Below, piece after piece: positions 8,629-17,707 of a stretch of 64,000 nt of DNA. Location: contig CALMVA010000058.1 of NCBI GenBank assembly GCA_937873035.1, positions 21,776 to 85,775 of the forward strand, in the 5' to 3' direction. The notes beneath the pieces were generated by a model, which did no database searches, had not been told where the DNA came from, and saw nothing but the letters and a program-made list of their open reading frames with translations. The number at the start of each line of letters is the position of its first letter. The first letter of the stretch is position 1. Both the position numbers and the translations under genes were made by a program. This stretch comes from an uncultured Sphingomonadaceae bacterium. GTDB lineage: Bacteria > Pseudomonadota > Alphaproteobacteria > Sphingomonadales > Sphingomonadaceae.

Positions 8629-10640
8629 CAGAATGTCACCCGGACGCTGCCGGTAACGCTTGCCGCGTCCGCAGGGCTGTGGAGCGACTGCGCGCCATCC
8701 CACCAGACATATTCATAATCGGTGCTGGTGATGTTCTTGGCAGAAAGTGACAGTTCCACCTGCGGCGAGAGCCTGTAGGCCGCCTCGGCGTTGAGCGCGG
8801 CATAATCGCCCCAGCGCCCCTGGTTGTTGGTCGTCGCCAGCTCATAGGAAGATTGCCCGCCTCCCCAGACCGAGAGGCGCAGACCCGGCACCGCGGTAAA
8901 ATCAACGCCCCCTGAAAACAGCCAGTGCGGCACATGGTCAATCTCATTGCCAAGCAAGGCCGGCGTCGCGGGATCGGGCTTGGTGATGATCGCCTTCTGC
9001 CACGCAAGCGCGCCCCAGAGCGAGAGGCCCTCGACCGGACGGGCGCTCAACTGAACGTCCACACCCTTGCGGCGTGTGGAGCCCAGATTGTCAAAATCCC
9101 CCAGCGGATCATTGAGCTTGCGCTTGATTTCGCCGGTCGCGGTCTGCTTCCAGATGGCGATGCGACCTTCGAGCGCATCCCCGGCCGCATATTTGACGCC
9201 AGCCTCCCAGCCTTCGTTGATCGACGGCGCAAGGTCCACCTGACGCGGCGGGATAAGATAAGCGCCTGATCCGACACCGATCTGGTAGGTCTTGCCCCAA
9301 TTGCCGTAGAGCGTCAGCCCGGCAAGTGGGGTGAGCGTTGCCGACAGCTTGGGCTGGCGGATGGCGCCATAGGCGTTGAAGGGCGCGGTCGTATTGTTGA
9401 GGCGATTGGCAAAATCCCCACCAACCCAGTCGATACGGTAGGCGGGCGTCAGCTTGAGCCAGGCCGCGGGCACGATCGCCGCCTGTGCATAGATGCCGCC
9501 CACGGTGAGATTGAATTTCTGGTCACGCGTCTGGCTGGTCGGCACCCGCGCGACAGACAGGTAGCGCAGCGACACATTGTCCTGACGCTGAATATCTCCC
9601 CCCGTTTCAAGCATCATCTGCACGCCCGCCAGCGATGCGTGATAATGGAGAGCGGCAAGCGCGCCCCACTGGTCTTCGCGCGCCACGCGCCGCTGCTGCG
9701 ATGCGCCTGCGGAAAACTTGACGTAGCGATCATCGCGCAGGCGATTGACATAGGCCTTGGCCGAAAGATCGAGCCGATCGCCGATCGCCGCGTCGAAATG
9801 CGCGCTCATCTGCTGCATCTTGCGTGTGTCGCCATCGGTCGCGTTATAGGCGTTGGTCATCTGCGGATCGCGCCGCGCATCGGCAAAGGTCAGATAGCCC
9901 GGCTCTTGCGCGTGCGAAATATAGTGGCGCGCGATCAGCCCAAGGCTCACATCCTCGCTGAAATTGTAGAACCATTTTCCAGCCAGGCTGAGCCGATCAA
10001 GATTGGCGTGATCGCGATAACCGCCTGAATCGCGGTAGCCGATGAAATAGTTCTGGCTGAACTTGCCCGTCTCCAGCCCCGCTGAAAGCTGGCCTTCATA
10101 GGTTGCATTGCTGCCCACAGACGCCCGGCCGTCAAGATAGGTGCCCCCCATGCGCGTCTGGATGTTGGCATTGCCCGCGATGTTGTGCAGGCCGTATCGC
10201 GCGTCAGACGTGCCGCGCACAACCTCCACACCCGCGATGTCGAGCGGAAAGACCATATCGATAAAGGGCATATTGCCATCATTGCTGTTGGACGGGATGC
10301 CATCGATGAGCAGCTTGGCCGCGTTGACTTCCCCCTCGCCATTAAAGCCACGGAAGCTGAACTTGCCGCTGGTCGTGCTCTGATTGAAATCCGTAACAAG
10401 AACGCCGGGCAGACGGCCGACAAGCTCCCACGCATAATCAACATTGGCGTTCTGTGCGACATCGCCGCCCAGCCGGTCCACCGAGGTGACGATGCTGGAT
10501 GTGCTGCCCGCCATGTTTTTGGCGGTGACGACAATGTCTCCCACCGTAAAGCTTGTATCGGCCTGCTCGGCACGCGCGGAGGTGGAAACGGCAAGGGCAA
10601 CAAGGCACGCAGACGCGCGTGCGAAATACTTCAACGTCAT
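8628..10640 (-). CDS. TonB-dependent receptor (metal, siderophore or heme)
   Basis: A complete 670-residue outer-membrane receptor. The signal peptide ends at SARA-EQ, followed by a TonB-box-like DIVVTAK, a plug domain containing DGIPSN and EVVRGTSDARYG, and a long beta-barrel ending in the C-terminal Phe typical of barrel proteins (VRVTF). The downstream coupled PepSY gene and the upstream DUF2946 gene point to a metal or metal-chelate substrate. DUF2946 is often found near copper receptors, so copper is as plausible as iron; no residue pattern decides between them. Confidence 0.92.
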   Translation of the reverse strand: MTLKYFARASACLVALAVSTSARAEQADTSFTVGDIVVTAKNMAGSTSSIVTSVDRLGGDVAQNANVDYAWELVGRLPGVLVTDFNQSTTSGKFSFRGFNGEGEVNAAKLLIDGIPSNSNDGNMPFIDMVFPLDIAGVEVVRGTSDARYGLHNIAGNANIQTRMGGTYLDGRASVGSNATYEGQLSAGLETGKFSQNYFIGYRDSGGYRDHANLDRLSLAGKWFYNFSEDVSLGLIARHYISHAQEPGYLTFADARRDPQMTNAYNATDGDTRKMQQMSAHFDAAIGDRLDLSAKAYVNRLRDDRYVKFSAGASQQRRVAREDQWGALAALHYHASLAGVQMMLETGGDIQRQDNVSLRYLSVARVPTSQTRDQKFNLTVGGIYAQAAIVPAAWLKLTPAYRIDWVGGDFANRLNNTTAPFNAYGAIRQPKLSATLTPLAGLTLYGNWGKTYQIGVGSGAYLIPPRQVDLAPSINEGWEAGVKYAAGDALEGRIAIWKQTATGEIKRKLNDPLGDFDNLGSTRRKGVDVQLSARPVEGLSLWGALAWQKAIITKPDPATPALLGNEIDHVPHWLFSGGVDFTAVPGLRLSVWGGGQSSYELATTNNQGRWGDYAALNAEAAYRLSPQVELSLSAKNITSTDYEYVWWDGAQSLHSPADAASVTGSVRVTF

Positions 10641-10708
10641 TGGAAATATCCTGAACTGAATAGATAGCGGCCACGCACCGGTTTTACCGGCGGCGGCAAG
10701 TTGGCGCG

Positions 10709-11095
10709 TCAGTTCAGTGCGGGAGGCCCGGTCTTGGGCGGCGGCGGGGCCGCCAGCCCCTGCCCGATGGCAACAGAGGCCGCCAGCATGGGCAGAATAA
10801 TGGCGGAAAATTCAGCAGGCTGAATAATCGGGGTCGGCGCGGGGACATCCAGCGTCAGGCCAAGGCCGGAAAAGGCGCAATGCCCGCCCTTCTCCGCAGT
10901 TCCGGGTGCCTTGTCCTTATGGATTTTCCCATCAGCACCGACAAACGCCATCGAGACGCCGGCACCCGAACAGACGGTGATCCACTGCCCCTTGGCGTCA
11001 CTCGGCATCCATCCGGCAGGCACAAGCGCGCGCAGCAGCAGGATCGCGCACAATGCGATTGCGAGAAGGAACCTGTGCTGGCGAATGGCCGTCAT
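10709..11095 (-). CDS. DUF2946-family protein
   Basis: 128 residues. It has an N-terminal membrane anchor or signal (FLLAIALCAILLLRALVPAGWMP), a WITVCSGAG segment followed by a GHCAFSG motif, a second hydrophobic segment and a proline-rich tail. This layout is that of DUF2946, a family frequent next to copper and TonB-receptor genes. The ATG at 11095 is preferred over a GTG three codons upstream. It lies 68 bp before the TonB receptor and is probably in the same operon. The two conserved cysteines could bind metal (inference). Confidence 0.75.
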   Translation of the reverse strand: MTAIRQHRFLLAIALCAILLLRALVPAGWMPSDAKGQWITVCSGAGVSMAFVGADGKIHKDKAPGTAEKGGHCAFSGLGLTLDVPAPTPIIQPAEFSAIILPMLAASVAIGQGLAAPPPPKTGPPALN

Positions 11096-11151
11096 GACGC
11101 GCACCGGTTAATCCGGCGCGCGCGGGCTGACAAGTCATAACAGCCGCAGGA

Positions 11152-11388
11152 TCAGTTCAGGCTGAAAAGCTCTGGAATATCAAGAATATCGCACATCGTG
11201 CCGGCAATGCCATGCAGCACGTTGGACAGCAGGATCGAGCCAATGACGATTGCGAGAACAGAAGCCACGGCGATCATCCCCATCACCATGCTCTTCATTT
11301 CATCGGTGTCGCGCTCCGTATAGGCCGTGTCAGACACCCGTCCCATATGCGCAGCACCTGCGCCATCTGCGTGTTGAAGGCCATCCAT
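11152..11388 (-). CDS. Small single-span membrane protein, unknown
   Basis: 78 residues from ATG 11388, or 64 from an internal ATG at 11346. The only clear feature is one hydrophobic helix (MGMIAVASVLAIVIGSILLSN), then a short tail with a cysteine and acidic residues. I do not recognise a family. It lies 56 bp upstream of the DUF2946 gene on the same strand and could belong to that metal-uptake unit. There is only a weak Shine-Dalgarno at either start, so its reality is uncertain. Confidence 0.45.
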   Translation of the reverse strand: MDGLQHADGAGAAHMGRVSDTAYTERDTDEMKSMVMGMIAVASVLAIVIGSILLSNVLHGIAGTMCDILDIPELFSLN

Positions 11389-11505
11389 CCCTGGACCCTC
11401 TCCCTTCTGGACGCGATCTCACCCCTGGTCGCGTTCTGATGTGCGCAGACTGATATGGTTTTTCTGCTTCGTCAATCACCAATTAACGCATGATTTTGGT
11501 GGATT

Positions 11506-11533
11506 GCGTAGCCTTTTAGCACAAAAGCTACGC
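11506..11533. other. Imperfect hairpin in the gap 11389-11591
   Basis: GCGTAGC and GCTACGC pair, followed inside by TTTT/AAAA, with one bulged base and a 5-base loop. There is no T-run on either side. The rest of the gap holds no convincing ORF or promoter that I can see. Confidence 0.4.
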
Positions 11534-11591
11534 TCCCCACGCATCAGCTGCGCACATCGCCGCCAGCCGAGCAGCGAGTCGTACCCACCAC

Positions 11592-11771
11592 TCAATCAAT
11601 TTCAATCATCTCAAAGTCGATTTTCTCGGTGCCGCAGGTCGGGCAATACCAATCTTCAGGAATGTCTTCCCAGCGCGTGCCCGGTGCAAGCCCATCTTCC
11701 AGCGAGCCTTCGGCCTCGTCATAGATGAACCCGCAGTTGAGGCAGCGCCAGCGGCGATAGGGATGTGCCAT
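11592..11771 (-). CDS. Rubredoxin
   Basis: 59 residues with the two iron-binding knuckles CLNCG (residues 10-14) and CPTCG near 45, the conserved GFIYDEAEG turn, and the aromatic WEDIPEDW segment: a complete FeCys4 rubredoxin. It starts at ATG 11771 with GGAGGG just upstream, 10 bp after the P450 stop. Rubredoxins carry electrons one at a time; in bacteria they are best known as partners of alkane hydroxylase AlkB. Here the position makes it the likely redox partner of the P450, in place of the usual ferredoxin (inference). Confidence 0.92.
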   Translation of the reverse strand: MAHPYRRWRCLNCGFIYDEAEGSLEDGLAPGTRWEDIPEDWYCPTCGTEKIDFEMIEID

Positions 11772-11781
11772 GCCGCCCTCC

Positions 11782-13047
11782 TCACTTCACCGTGAAGCGG
11801 ATCGGCACGTGCTTGGGCCCGCACACGAAATTGGAGATCGTCCGCTCAGGCTTGCCCGCAAGTTCCAGCGAGGCAAGGCGCGGGAAAAGCTCTTCCCACA
11901 AGATGCGCATTTCCATGCGCGCCAGATGCTGGCCAAGGCACACGTGCGCGCCATAACCAAAGGCGATCTGCTTGTTCGGCGCACGGCGGGGATCAAAGTC
12001 AAACGGCCGATCAAACACGCTCTCATCGCGATTGGCCGATTGATAGGCAAGCATCAGCCAATCATCCTTGGCGATCTTGCGCCCGGCGATTTCGGTATCC
12101 TGCGTGGCCGTGCGCATGAAATGCTTCACCGGCACGACCCAGCGGATCGATTCTTCCACAAAGCCCGCGATGAGCGAGGGATCATCCTGCATCGCCTTCA
12201 GCAATTCCGGGCGTTCCGCCAGCGCCCACATCGCCCCCGCCGTGGTGTTGGAGGTCGTGTCATGCCCCGCCGTCGCAGCGATGATGTAATAGCCCATCAT
12301 CTGGCGATGGTTGAGATATTCGCCGTCAATCTTGCCATTGGCGATCAGGCTGTTGATGTGCTCGGTCGGGTTAGCGCGGAATTTCTTCGTCACCTCGCCA
12401 AAATAATTTTCAAGATCCTGCACCACGGCGGCAAGGTTCTGAAGCCCTTCTTCGGGCGTCACTTCCTTTTGCGCGCGGTTCAGCTCCGGGTCGGCATTGC
12501 TGAACATTTCCTGCGTGAGCCGCAGCATGAAGGGCTCGTCCTCCTGCGGCACACCCAGCACGGTCATGATGACGCGCAACGGATAGAGGAAAGCGACATC
12601 CATGGCGAAATCACATTCGCCATCAAAGCTCAGCATATGATCGACAAATTCGCGCGCGATGACGCGGACCTGCTCTTCCAGCCCCTTGAGCGCGCGCGGC
12701 GTCATATGCGGGAACACGATGGCGCGCAGATCCTTGTGCTCCTTGCCATCGACCGAGACGAGCGAGCGGATGAGGTTCGGTTCGCCCGTCAGCGCGCGCA
12801 CCATTGCCTCGCTTTCGCTGGGCGACAGGAAGGTTGAACGATCCGCATTATGGAAGATGTCCGGCTGGCGCTCGACTTCCATGATGTCGGCATGGCGGCT
12901 CACCACCCAAAAGGGGTCATAGCCTTCGGGTTGCGCCTTTTCGAGCGGCGCCGTCGCGCGAATGGCCTTGAACGCGGCATCAACCTTATCGCCATCGGCA
13001 TAGGCGCGCGGGTCGGAAATGGTATTGGCAAGATCGACTGAAATCAT
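11782..13047 (-). CDS. Cytochrome P450
   Basis: A 421-residue soluble bacterial P450. Heme ligand Cys370 lies in [15 protein letters not shown], the I-helix oxygen-activation motif AGHDTT is at 260-265, and the K-helix ExxR is Glu299/Arg302. Such class I enzymes hydroxylate small hydrophobic molecules and need an electron-carrier partner; the rubredoxin gene follows after 10 bp. No reductase gene is adjacent. A 16-bp perfect palindrome 61 bp upstream is a likely operator. The substrate cannot be told from sequence; terpenoid, fatty-acid or aromatic substrates are all possible. Confidence 0.94.
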   Translation of the reverse strand: MISVDLANTISDPRAYADGDKVDAAFKAIRATAPLEKAQPEGYDPFWVVSRHADIMEVERQPDIFHNADRSTFLSPSESEAMVRALTGEPNLIRSLVSVDGKEHKDLRAIVFPHMTPRALKGLEEQVRVIAREFVDHMLSFDGECDFAMDVAFLYPLRVIMTVLGVPQEDEPFMLRLTQEMFSNADPELNRAQKEVTPEEGLQNLAAVVQDLENYFGEVTKKFRANPTEHINSLIANGKIDGEYLNHRQMMGYYIIAATAGHDTTSNTTAGAMWALAERPELLKAMQDDPSLIAGFVEESIRWVVPVKHFMRTATQDTEIAGRKIAKDDWLMLAYQSANRDESVFDRPFDFDPRRAPNKQIAFGYGAHVCLGQHLARMEMRILWEELFPRLASLELAGKPERTISNFVCGPKHVPIRFTVK

Positions 13048-13107
13048 CTGCGGGTCCTCTCCTCGTCAGCATCGCGCGAGACTGTGGCGATTCGAGGCAC
13101 GCATTGA

Positions 13108-13123
13108 TTTGACAATTGTCAAA
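13108..13123. promoter_or_regulatory. 16-bp palindrome upstream of the P450 operon
   Basis: TTTGACAATTGTCAAA is a perfect palindrome between the P450 start (13047) and the HPP gene stop (13139). It contains a TTGACA -35-like element on both strands. A dimeric repressor of the MarR or TetR kind would fit; no regulator gene is adjacent. Confidence 0.6.
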
Positions 13124-13138
13124 GTCGCGCGATTGCCA

Positions 13139-13816
13139 TCAGCCGCCCCCGGCGCGCCGCTCGGCCGCTGCCTCTGCCGCCCGGAACAGCGCGAGCAAAT
13201 CTTCATGCGCCACGTCGATCATTTCATCATAAGCGCCAAGTGCTGCATCAATATCGTCCAGCGTGATGTCTGGCTCTGTCACCGCGGGCGGTGCCATCGC
13301 ACGGTGCGGGTAGCTGTGGCGCGTGGCGTTGTTGATGATCCATGCAAGGCCGACAAGGATCGCGGTGTTGAGCGCGACGGGGACAATCGCAAAATGCCAA
13401 CCCGCTGCATGGATGCCGCTGGTGCCCAGCACCGCTGTCAGCGCAACTGCACCCCCCGGTGGATGCAGGCAGCGCGCCAGCGACATCGCCGCGATTGCGC
13501 CTGCCACCGCCAGCCCGGCTGCCAGACTGGGATCAGGCACGAGCTTGAAGGCCAATATGCCAACAAAGGCGGACACCGTGTTGCCGCCCAGCACGGGCCA
13601 GGGCTGCGCAAGCGGGCTTGCGGGCAAAGCAAATACCAGAACGGCGGAAGCGCCAATGGGGGCGACCAGATACGGCAGCGATGCGGCATCCGCCCCCAGC
13701 CACAAGCGGCAGATGAAACTTGCAATGCCAATGCCTCCCAGCGCGCCAAAGGCCGCGCGCAGCCAGCCAAAGGTTGAAATACCGGCAAATTGCTGCGGCA
13801 GGGTGAGTTTGGTCAT
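13139..13816 (-). CDS. HPP-family membrane protein
   Basis: 225 residues with about five transmembrane segments and the family hallmark His-Pro-Pro in LARCLHPPGGA near residue 115. HPP proteins in plants and cyanobacteria transport nitrite; bacterial members are mostly uncharacterised. The last 60 residues are hydrophilic and acidic, ending in a helical alanine-rich tail. The gene is divergent from the Nramp-like gene, with 101 bp between their starts. No nitrogen-metabolism gene is near, so nitrite transport is only a family-based guess. Confidence 0.85.
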   Translation of the reverse strand: MTKLTLPQQFAGISTFGWLRAAFGALGGIGIASFICRLWLGADAASLPYLVAPIGASAVLVFALPASPLAQPWPVLGGNTVSAFVGILAFKLVPDPSLAAGLAVAGAIAAMSLARCLHPPGGAVALTAVLGTSGIHAAGWHFAIVPVALNTAILVGLAWIINNATRHSYPHRAMAPPAVTEPDITLDDIDAALGAYDEMIDVAHEDLLALFRAAEAAAERRAGGG

Positions 13817-13917
13817 CGTGTAAAGCTCCTCGCAGAAATCAGGCGGCGCGGCAATCGCCTGCCCCGCCGCACGCTTCGGACTGGCGTTTCGGGTGACGGC
13901 GCGGCATCAATGCCCGC

Positions 13918-15195
13918 ATGATCGAACATCGCGACAATGGGCTGAAGCGTTTCCTCAAGCGGCTAGGCCCCGGCCTCATCACCGGCGCTGCCGATGATGA
14001 CCCTTCGGGCATCGGCACGCACAGTCAGGTGGGGGCTGAGTTCGGCTATGGACTCGCCTGGACCTTCGTGTTCAGCTTTCCGCTGATGGTCGTCATTCAG
14101 GAAGTGGCGGCGCAAATCGGGCGTGTGACGGGGCGCGGGATCGCCGCCAATGTACGCCGCCATTATTCACGCGGGCTGCTCTTCGTCATCGTTTCGCTGC
14201 TGCTCATTGCCAACATCATCAATTTGGGCGCAGACCTGAGCGCGATGGGCGCTGCGCTTGAATTGCTGACTGGCGGCAACGCCGCGCTGTTCACGCTGTC
14301 CTTCGGGCTGGTCTGCGTCGTGCTGGAAATCGTGCTGCCCTATGAGCGTTACGCCAGCGTCCTCAAATGGACGACACTTTCACTTTTCACCTATGTCGCG
14401 GTTGTGCTCGTGGCAGGCGTGCCATGGGGCACCGCGATGAGAGGTCTGGTGGTTCCCGATGCGAAATGGACACCTGCCTATGCGACTGCGCTCGTTGCGA
14501 TTCTCGGCACCACGATCAGCCCCTATCTCTTCTTCTGGCAAGCCGGGCAGGAAATCGAAGAGCAACGCCGCCACCATGCCAAGCCGCTGTTCCTGACGCC
14601 CCGCAAGGCCGGGCCAGAGTTCGCGCGCATCCGCATCGACACACTGACGGGCATGGCGTTCAGCTCGATCATTTCGCTCGCCATCGTCTTTGCGACCGCC
14701 GCCACGCTCCACGCGCACGGCATCACCAATATCGAAACCTCGTCGCAAGCGGCAGAAGCGCTGCGGCCGATTGCGGGTGACCTTGCCTTTGCGCTGTTCG
14801 CGCTTGGCATCATCGGCACGGGGATGCTTGCCGTGCCCGTGCTGGCAGGCTCTGCGGCTTACGCGATCACCGAAATGATGGGCCGCACCGGCAGCCTTGC
14901 CTCACGGCCCTTGCAGGCAAAATTCTTCTATGCCGCCATTGCCGGGACAACGCTTGTTGGCGGACTCACCAATATGGGCGGGATTGATCCGGCACGCGCC
15001 CTCTATTGGGCAGCGGTCGTCAATGGCGTGCTCGCGGCCCCGCTGATGGCGGTGATGATGCTCATCGTCCGCAACGAAAAGGCGATGGGAGAGCTGGTGC
15101 TCCCCCATCGTGCAACCCTTTGGGGCTGGGCGGCGACCGCCGTGATGGCGGCGGCGACCGCTGTCTTCTTCTGGTTCCTGTTCAACCCGTCCTGA
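13918..15195 (+). CDS. Nramp-related divalent metal transporter
   Basis: A 425-residue, about 11-helix membrane protein with the Nramp fold. The first-helix metal motif, DPGN in classical Nramp/MntH, reads DDDPSGI (about residues 24-30), and the sixth-helix MPH motif is replaced by ISPYLFFWQ. This divergent version is characteristic of Nramp-like proteins outside the Mn/Fe group, some of which move Mg2+. The substrate is therefore uncertain. It ends 4 bp before the convergent ahpF stop. Confidence 0.85.
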   Translation: MIEHRDNGLKRFLKRLGPGLITGAADDDPSGIGTHSQVGAEFGYGLAWTFVFSFPLMVVIQEVAAQIGRVTGRGIAANVRRHYSRGLLFVIVSLLLIANIINLGADLSAMGAALELLTGGNAALFTLSFGLVCVVLEIVLPYERYASVLKWTTLSLFTYVAVVLVAGVPWGTAMRGLVVPDAKWTPAYATALVAILGTTISPYLFFWQAGQEIEEQRRHHAKPLFLTPRKAGPEFARIRIDTLTGMAFSSIISLAIVFATAATLHAHGITNIETSSQAAEALRPIAGDLAFALFALGIIGTGMLAVPVLAGSAAYAITEMMGRTGSLASRPLQAKFFYAAIAGTTLVGGLTNMGGIDPARALYWAAVVNGVLAAPLMAVMMLIVRNEKAMGELVLPHRATLWGWAATAVMAAATAVFFWFLFNPS

Positions 15196-15199
15196 GCGC

Positions 15200-16783
15200 T
15201 CAGGCGGCGAGCGAAGCCGCCTCAGGCACAGGCAGGCGGATGAGGTGGTCAAATGCCGACAAGGCGGCCTTTGATCCTTCGCCCATTGCGATCACGATCT
15301 GCTTGTAGGGCACCGTCGTTGCGTCGCCTGCCGCAAACACGCCGGGAACGTTGGTCGCGCCGCGTGCGTCGATCTCAATCTCGCCACGCGAGCTGAGCGC
15401 GACAACGCCTTTCAACCATTCGGTATTGGGCACAAGGCCGATCTGCACGAAAATGCCTTCGAGCGGAACATGGTGCATCTCTTCGGTCGTGCGGTCCTTG
15501 TAGCTGATGCCCGTCACCTTCTCGCCATCGCCATGCACTTCGGTCGACAATGCCGATACGATGATGCGCACATTGGGCAGGCTGCGCAGCTTGTTCTGCA
15601 AGACCGCGTCCGCGCGCAACTGGCTGTCAAACTCGATGAGCGTGACTTCCGCGACAATGCCCGCGAGATCGATGGCGGCTTCCACGCCGGAATTGCCGCC
15701 GCCGATCACCGCGACGCGTTTGCCCTTGAAGAGCGGACCATCACAGTGCGGGCAATAAGCGACGCCCTTGTTGCGATAGGCATCTTCACCGGGCACGCCC
15801 ATCTGCCGCCAACGCGCGCCGGTGGAGAGAATGAGCGTCTTTGCCTTGAGGCTTGCGCCATTGGCCAGCACCACTTCGTGCAGGCCGCCTTCGCTGGCTG
15901 CCGGAATGAGCTTTTCGGCCCGCTGAAGGTTCATGATGTCAACATCATAGTCCTTCACGTGCTGCTCAAGATGCGCGGCGAGCTTCGGCCCTTCGGTGTG
16001 CGGCACCGAGATAAAATTCTCGATCGCCATCGTGTCGAGCACCTGCCCGCCGAAACGCTCGGCCGCAATGCCGGTGCGGATGCCCTTGCGGGCGGCATAG
16101 ATGGCCGCCGCCGCCCCCGCCGGACCGCCGCCGACGACGAGCACGTCAAAGGCCTGCTTCGCAGCGATCTTTTCAGCGGCCTTGGCTTCGGCACCCGTAT
16201 CGAGCTTGGCAACGATCTGCTCCAGCTCCATCCGGCCCTGGCCGAAAACGTCGCCATTGAGGAACACCATCGGCACCGCCATGACTTTGCGGTCAGCGAC
16301 TTCCTGCGGGAAGAGCGCGCCATCAATGGCGACATGGCTGATACGCGGATTGAGCACGGCCATCAGGTTCAGCGCCTGCACGACATCGGGGCAGTTCTGG
16401 CATGAGAGCGAAAAATAGGTTTCGAAGGCGAAATCGCCCTCAAGAGTGCGGACCTGATCCAGCAGTTCCTGCGCGGCCTTGGACGGGTGGCCGCCCACCT
16501 GAAGCAGCGCCAGCACAAGCGACGTGAATTCATGCCCCAGCGGCACGCCGGCAAAGCGCACGCCAATATCGGTGCCCGCACGGCGGATCATCATGCTGGG
16601 ACGGCGCTTGTCATCATCGGCGCGCACAACCGTCACCTTGTCGGACAAAGCGGCAATCTCATCGGCAAGTTCTTCGACTTCGCGCGATTTGGGGCTGTCA
16701 TCGAGCGACGTCACCAGCTCAACGGGCAGGGTGATGTTCGCCATATAGGCAGCAAGCTGCTGCTTCAGATTTGCATCGAGCAT
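15200..16783 (-). CDS. ahpF: Alkyl hydroperoxide reductase subunit F
   Basis: A 527-residue flavoprotein disulfide reductase that passes electrons from NAD(P)H to AhpC. The N-terminal tandem thioredoxin-fold domain has its redox pair in SCQNC (near residue 130). The FAD site is [10 protein letters not shown], the second CxxC is CPHC (near 345), and the pyridine-nucleotide site is [10 protein letters not shown]. Length and order match AhpF exactly. It lies 110 bp downstream of ahpC; a strong hairpin in the gap may set the ratio of the two products. Confidence 0.97.
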   Translation of the reverse strand: MLDANLKQQLAAYMANITLPVELVTSLDDSPKSREVEELADEIAALSDKVTVVRADDDKRRPSMMIRRAGTDIGVRFAGVPLGHEFTSLVLALLQVGGHPSKAAQELLDQVRTLEGDFAFETYFSLSCQNCPDVVQALNLMAVLNPRISHVAIDGALFPQEVADRKVMAVPMVFLNGDVFGQGRMELEQIVAKLDTGAEAKAAEKIAAKQAFDVLVVGGGPAGAAAAIYAARKGIRTGIAAERFGGQVLDTMAIENFISVPHTEGPKLAAHLEQHVKDYDVDIMNLQRAEKLIPAASEGGLHEVVLANGASLKAKTLILSTGARWRQMGVPGEDAYRNKGVAYCPHCDGPLFKGKRVAVIGGGNSGVEAAIDLAGIVAEVTLIEFDSQLRADAVLQNKLRSLPNVRIIVSALSTEVHGDGEKVTGISYKDRTTEEMHHVPLEGIFVQIGLVPNTEWLKGVVALSSRGEIEIDARGATNVPGVFAAGDATTVPYKQIVIAMGEGSKAALSAFDHLIRLPVPEAASLAA

Positions 16784-16819
16784 GGGTCTGGGTTCCGATG
16801 ATGTTCAGGGGAGGAAAGT

Positions 16820-16845
16820 CCGGGGCCGAAACGGATCGGCCCCGG
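16820..16845. terminator. GC-rich hairpin between ahpC and ahpF
   Basis: CCGGGGCCGA and TCGGCCCCGG form a perfect 10-bp stem with a 6-base loop. No clear T-run follows on the minus strand, so it is more likely a partial attenuator or mRNA-stabilising element than a full terminator. Confidence 0.6.
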
Positions 16846-16893
16846 ATGGCCTCGCTCTTTCAGGGGGGAGAGAAGAGCGAGACTGGGGTATGC

Positions 16894-17457
16894 TTAGATC
16901 TTGCCGACGAGGTCGAGCGAGGGAGCCAGCGTCTTTTCGCCTTCTTCCCACTTGGCCGGGCACACTTCACCGGGGTGCGCCGCCACATATTGCGCGGCCT
17001 TGATCTTGCGGAGCAGCTCAGCGGCGTTACGGCCAACGCCTTCCGAGGTGATTTCCATGACCTGGATGATGCCGGCGGGATCGACAACGAAGGTGCCGCG
17101 ATCGGCAAGGCCGACGCCCGGACGCATCACATCGAAATTGTTGGTCACGACGCCCGAAGGATCACCCAGCATGGTGTAGCGGATCTTGCCAATGGCGGGC
17201 GACGTGTCGTGCCAGGCCTTGTGGCTGAAATGCGTGTCGGTCGACACGGCGTAGATTTCAACGCCAAGCTTCTGGAATTCATCATAATTGTCGGCAAGGT
17301 CTTCCAGTTCGGTCGGGCAGACGAAGGTGAAGTCAGCCGGGTAGAAGAAGAAGACCGACCATTTGCCCTTCACGTCGCCATCGGTGACGGTGATGAACTT
17401 GCCTTCCTTGAATGCCTGGGCCGAGAACGGCTTGATCTCGGTGTTGATGATCGCCAT
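16894..17457 (-). CDS. ahpC: Alkyl hydroperoxide reductase subunit C (typical 2-Cys peroxiredoxin)
   Basis: 187 residues, the normal AhpC length. The peroxidatic cysteine is in FVCPTE (near residue 47) and the resolving cysteine in VCPAKW near 167. It reduces H2O2 and organic peroxides and is recycled by AhpF, encoded next. A LysR-type T-N11-A palindrome about 105 bp upstream is a candidate OxyR site; oxyR itself is not in the window. Confidence 0.97.
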   Translation of the reverse strand: MAIINTEIKPFSAQAFKEGKFITVTDGDVKGKWSVFFFYPADFTFVCPTELEDLADNYDEFQKLGVEIYAVSTDTHFSHKAWHDTSPAIGKIRYTMLGDPSGVVTNNFDVMRPGVGLADRGTFVVDPAGIIQVMEITSEGVGRNAAELLRKIKAAQYVAAHPGEVCPAKWEEGEKTLAPSLDLVGKI

Positions 17458-17561
17458 CGGAGTGTGTCCTTATGTTGATGTTGAATATGCAGGCACTGCG
17501 GCCGGAGACAGTCCTACGCCCCCGACTCGGCTGAGGCCAATTGGATTGTCGCGTCTCTATG

Positions 17562-17576
17562 ATCGACAAAATCGAT
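17562..17576. promoter_or_regulatory. Possible OxyR half-site upstream of ahpC
   Basis: ATCGACAAAATCGAT pairs ATCGA with TCGAT around CAAAA, giving the T-N11-A layout of LysR-type regulators such as OxyR. A full OxyR target has a second such unit 22 bp away; the sequences at that distance on either side are only weak matches. Confidence 0.4.
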
Positions 17577-17707
17577 TACAGGATGCGATTCGATTGATCC
17601 GGGCGCTCTAGAGGGGCCGCCCGTCGCTGACTTTCACTCGATATTCTCATGGACTCTCCGGCGTCTGCGATTAGAGCCGGGACGAGATTGAGAGGAACAG
17701 GCTGGCC

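Noticed and set aside
11441..11728. 95-residue + strand ORF in the gap before rubredoxin
   Set aside because: It overlaps most of the rubredoxin gene on the other strand, has no Shine-Dalgarno and no recognisable domain.
13019..13777. Long open frame on the + strand opposite the HPP gene
   Set aside because: It has a basic, Arg/His/Gln-rich composition typical of an antisense frame in high-G+C DNA, no domain and no ribosome-binding site.
15195..15230. AGGCGGC/GCCGCCT hairpin at the Nramp-ahpF junction as a terminator
   Set aside because: The stem is only 7 bp, lies mostly inside the ahpF coding end and has no T-run.
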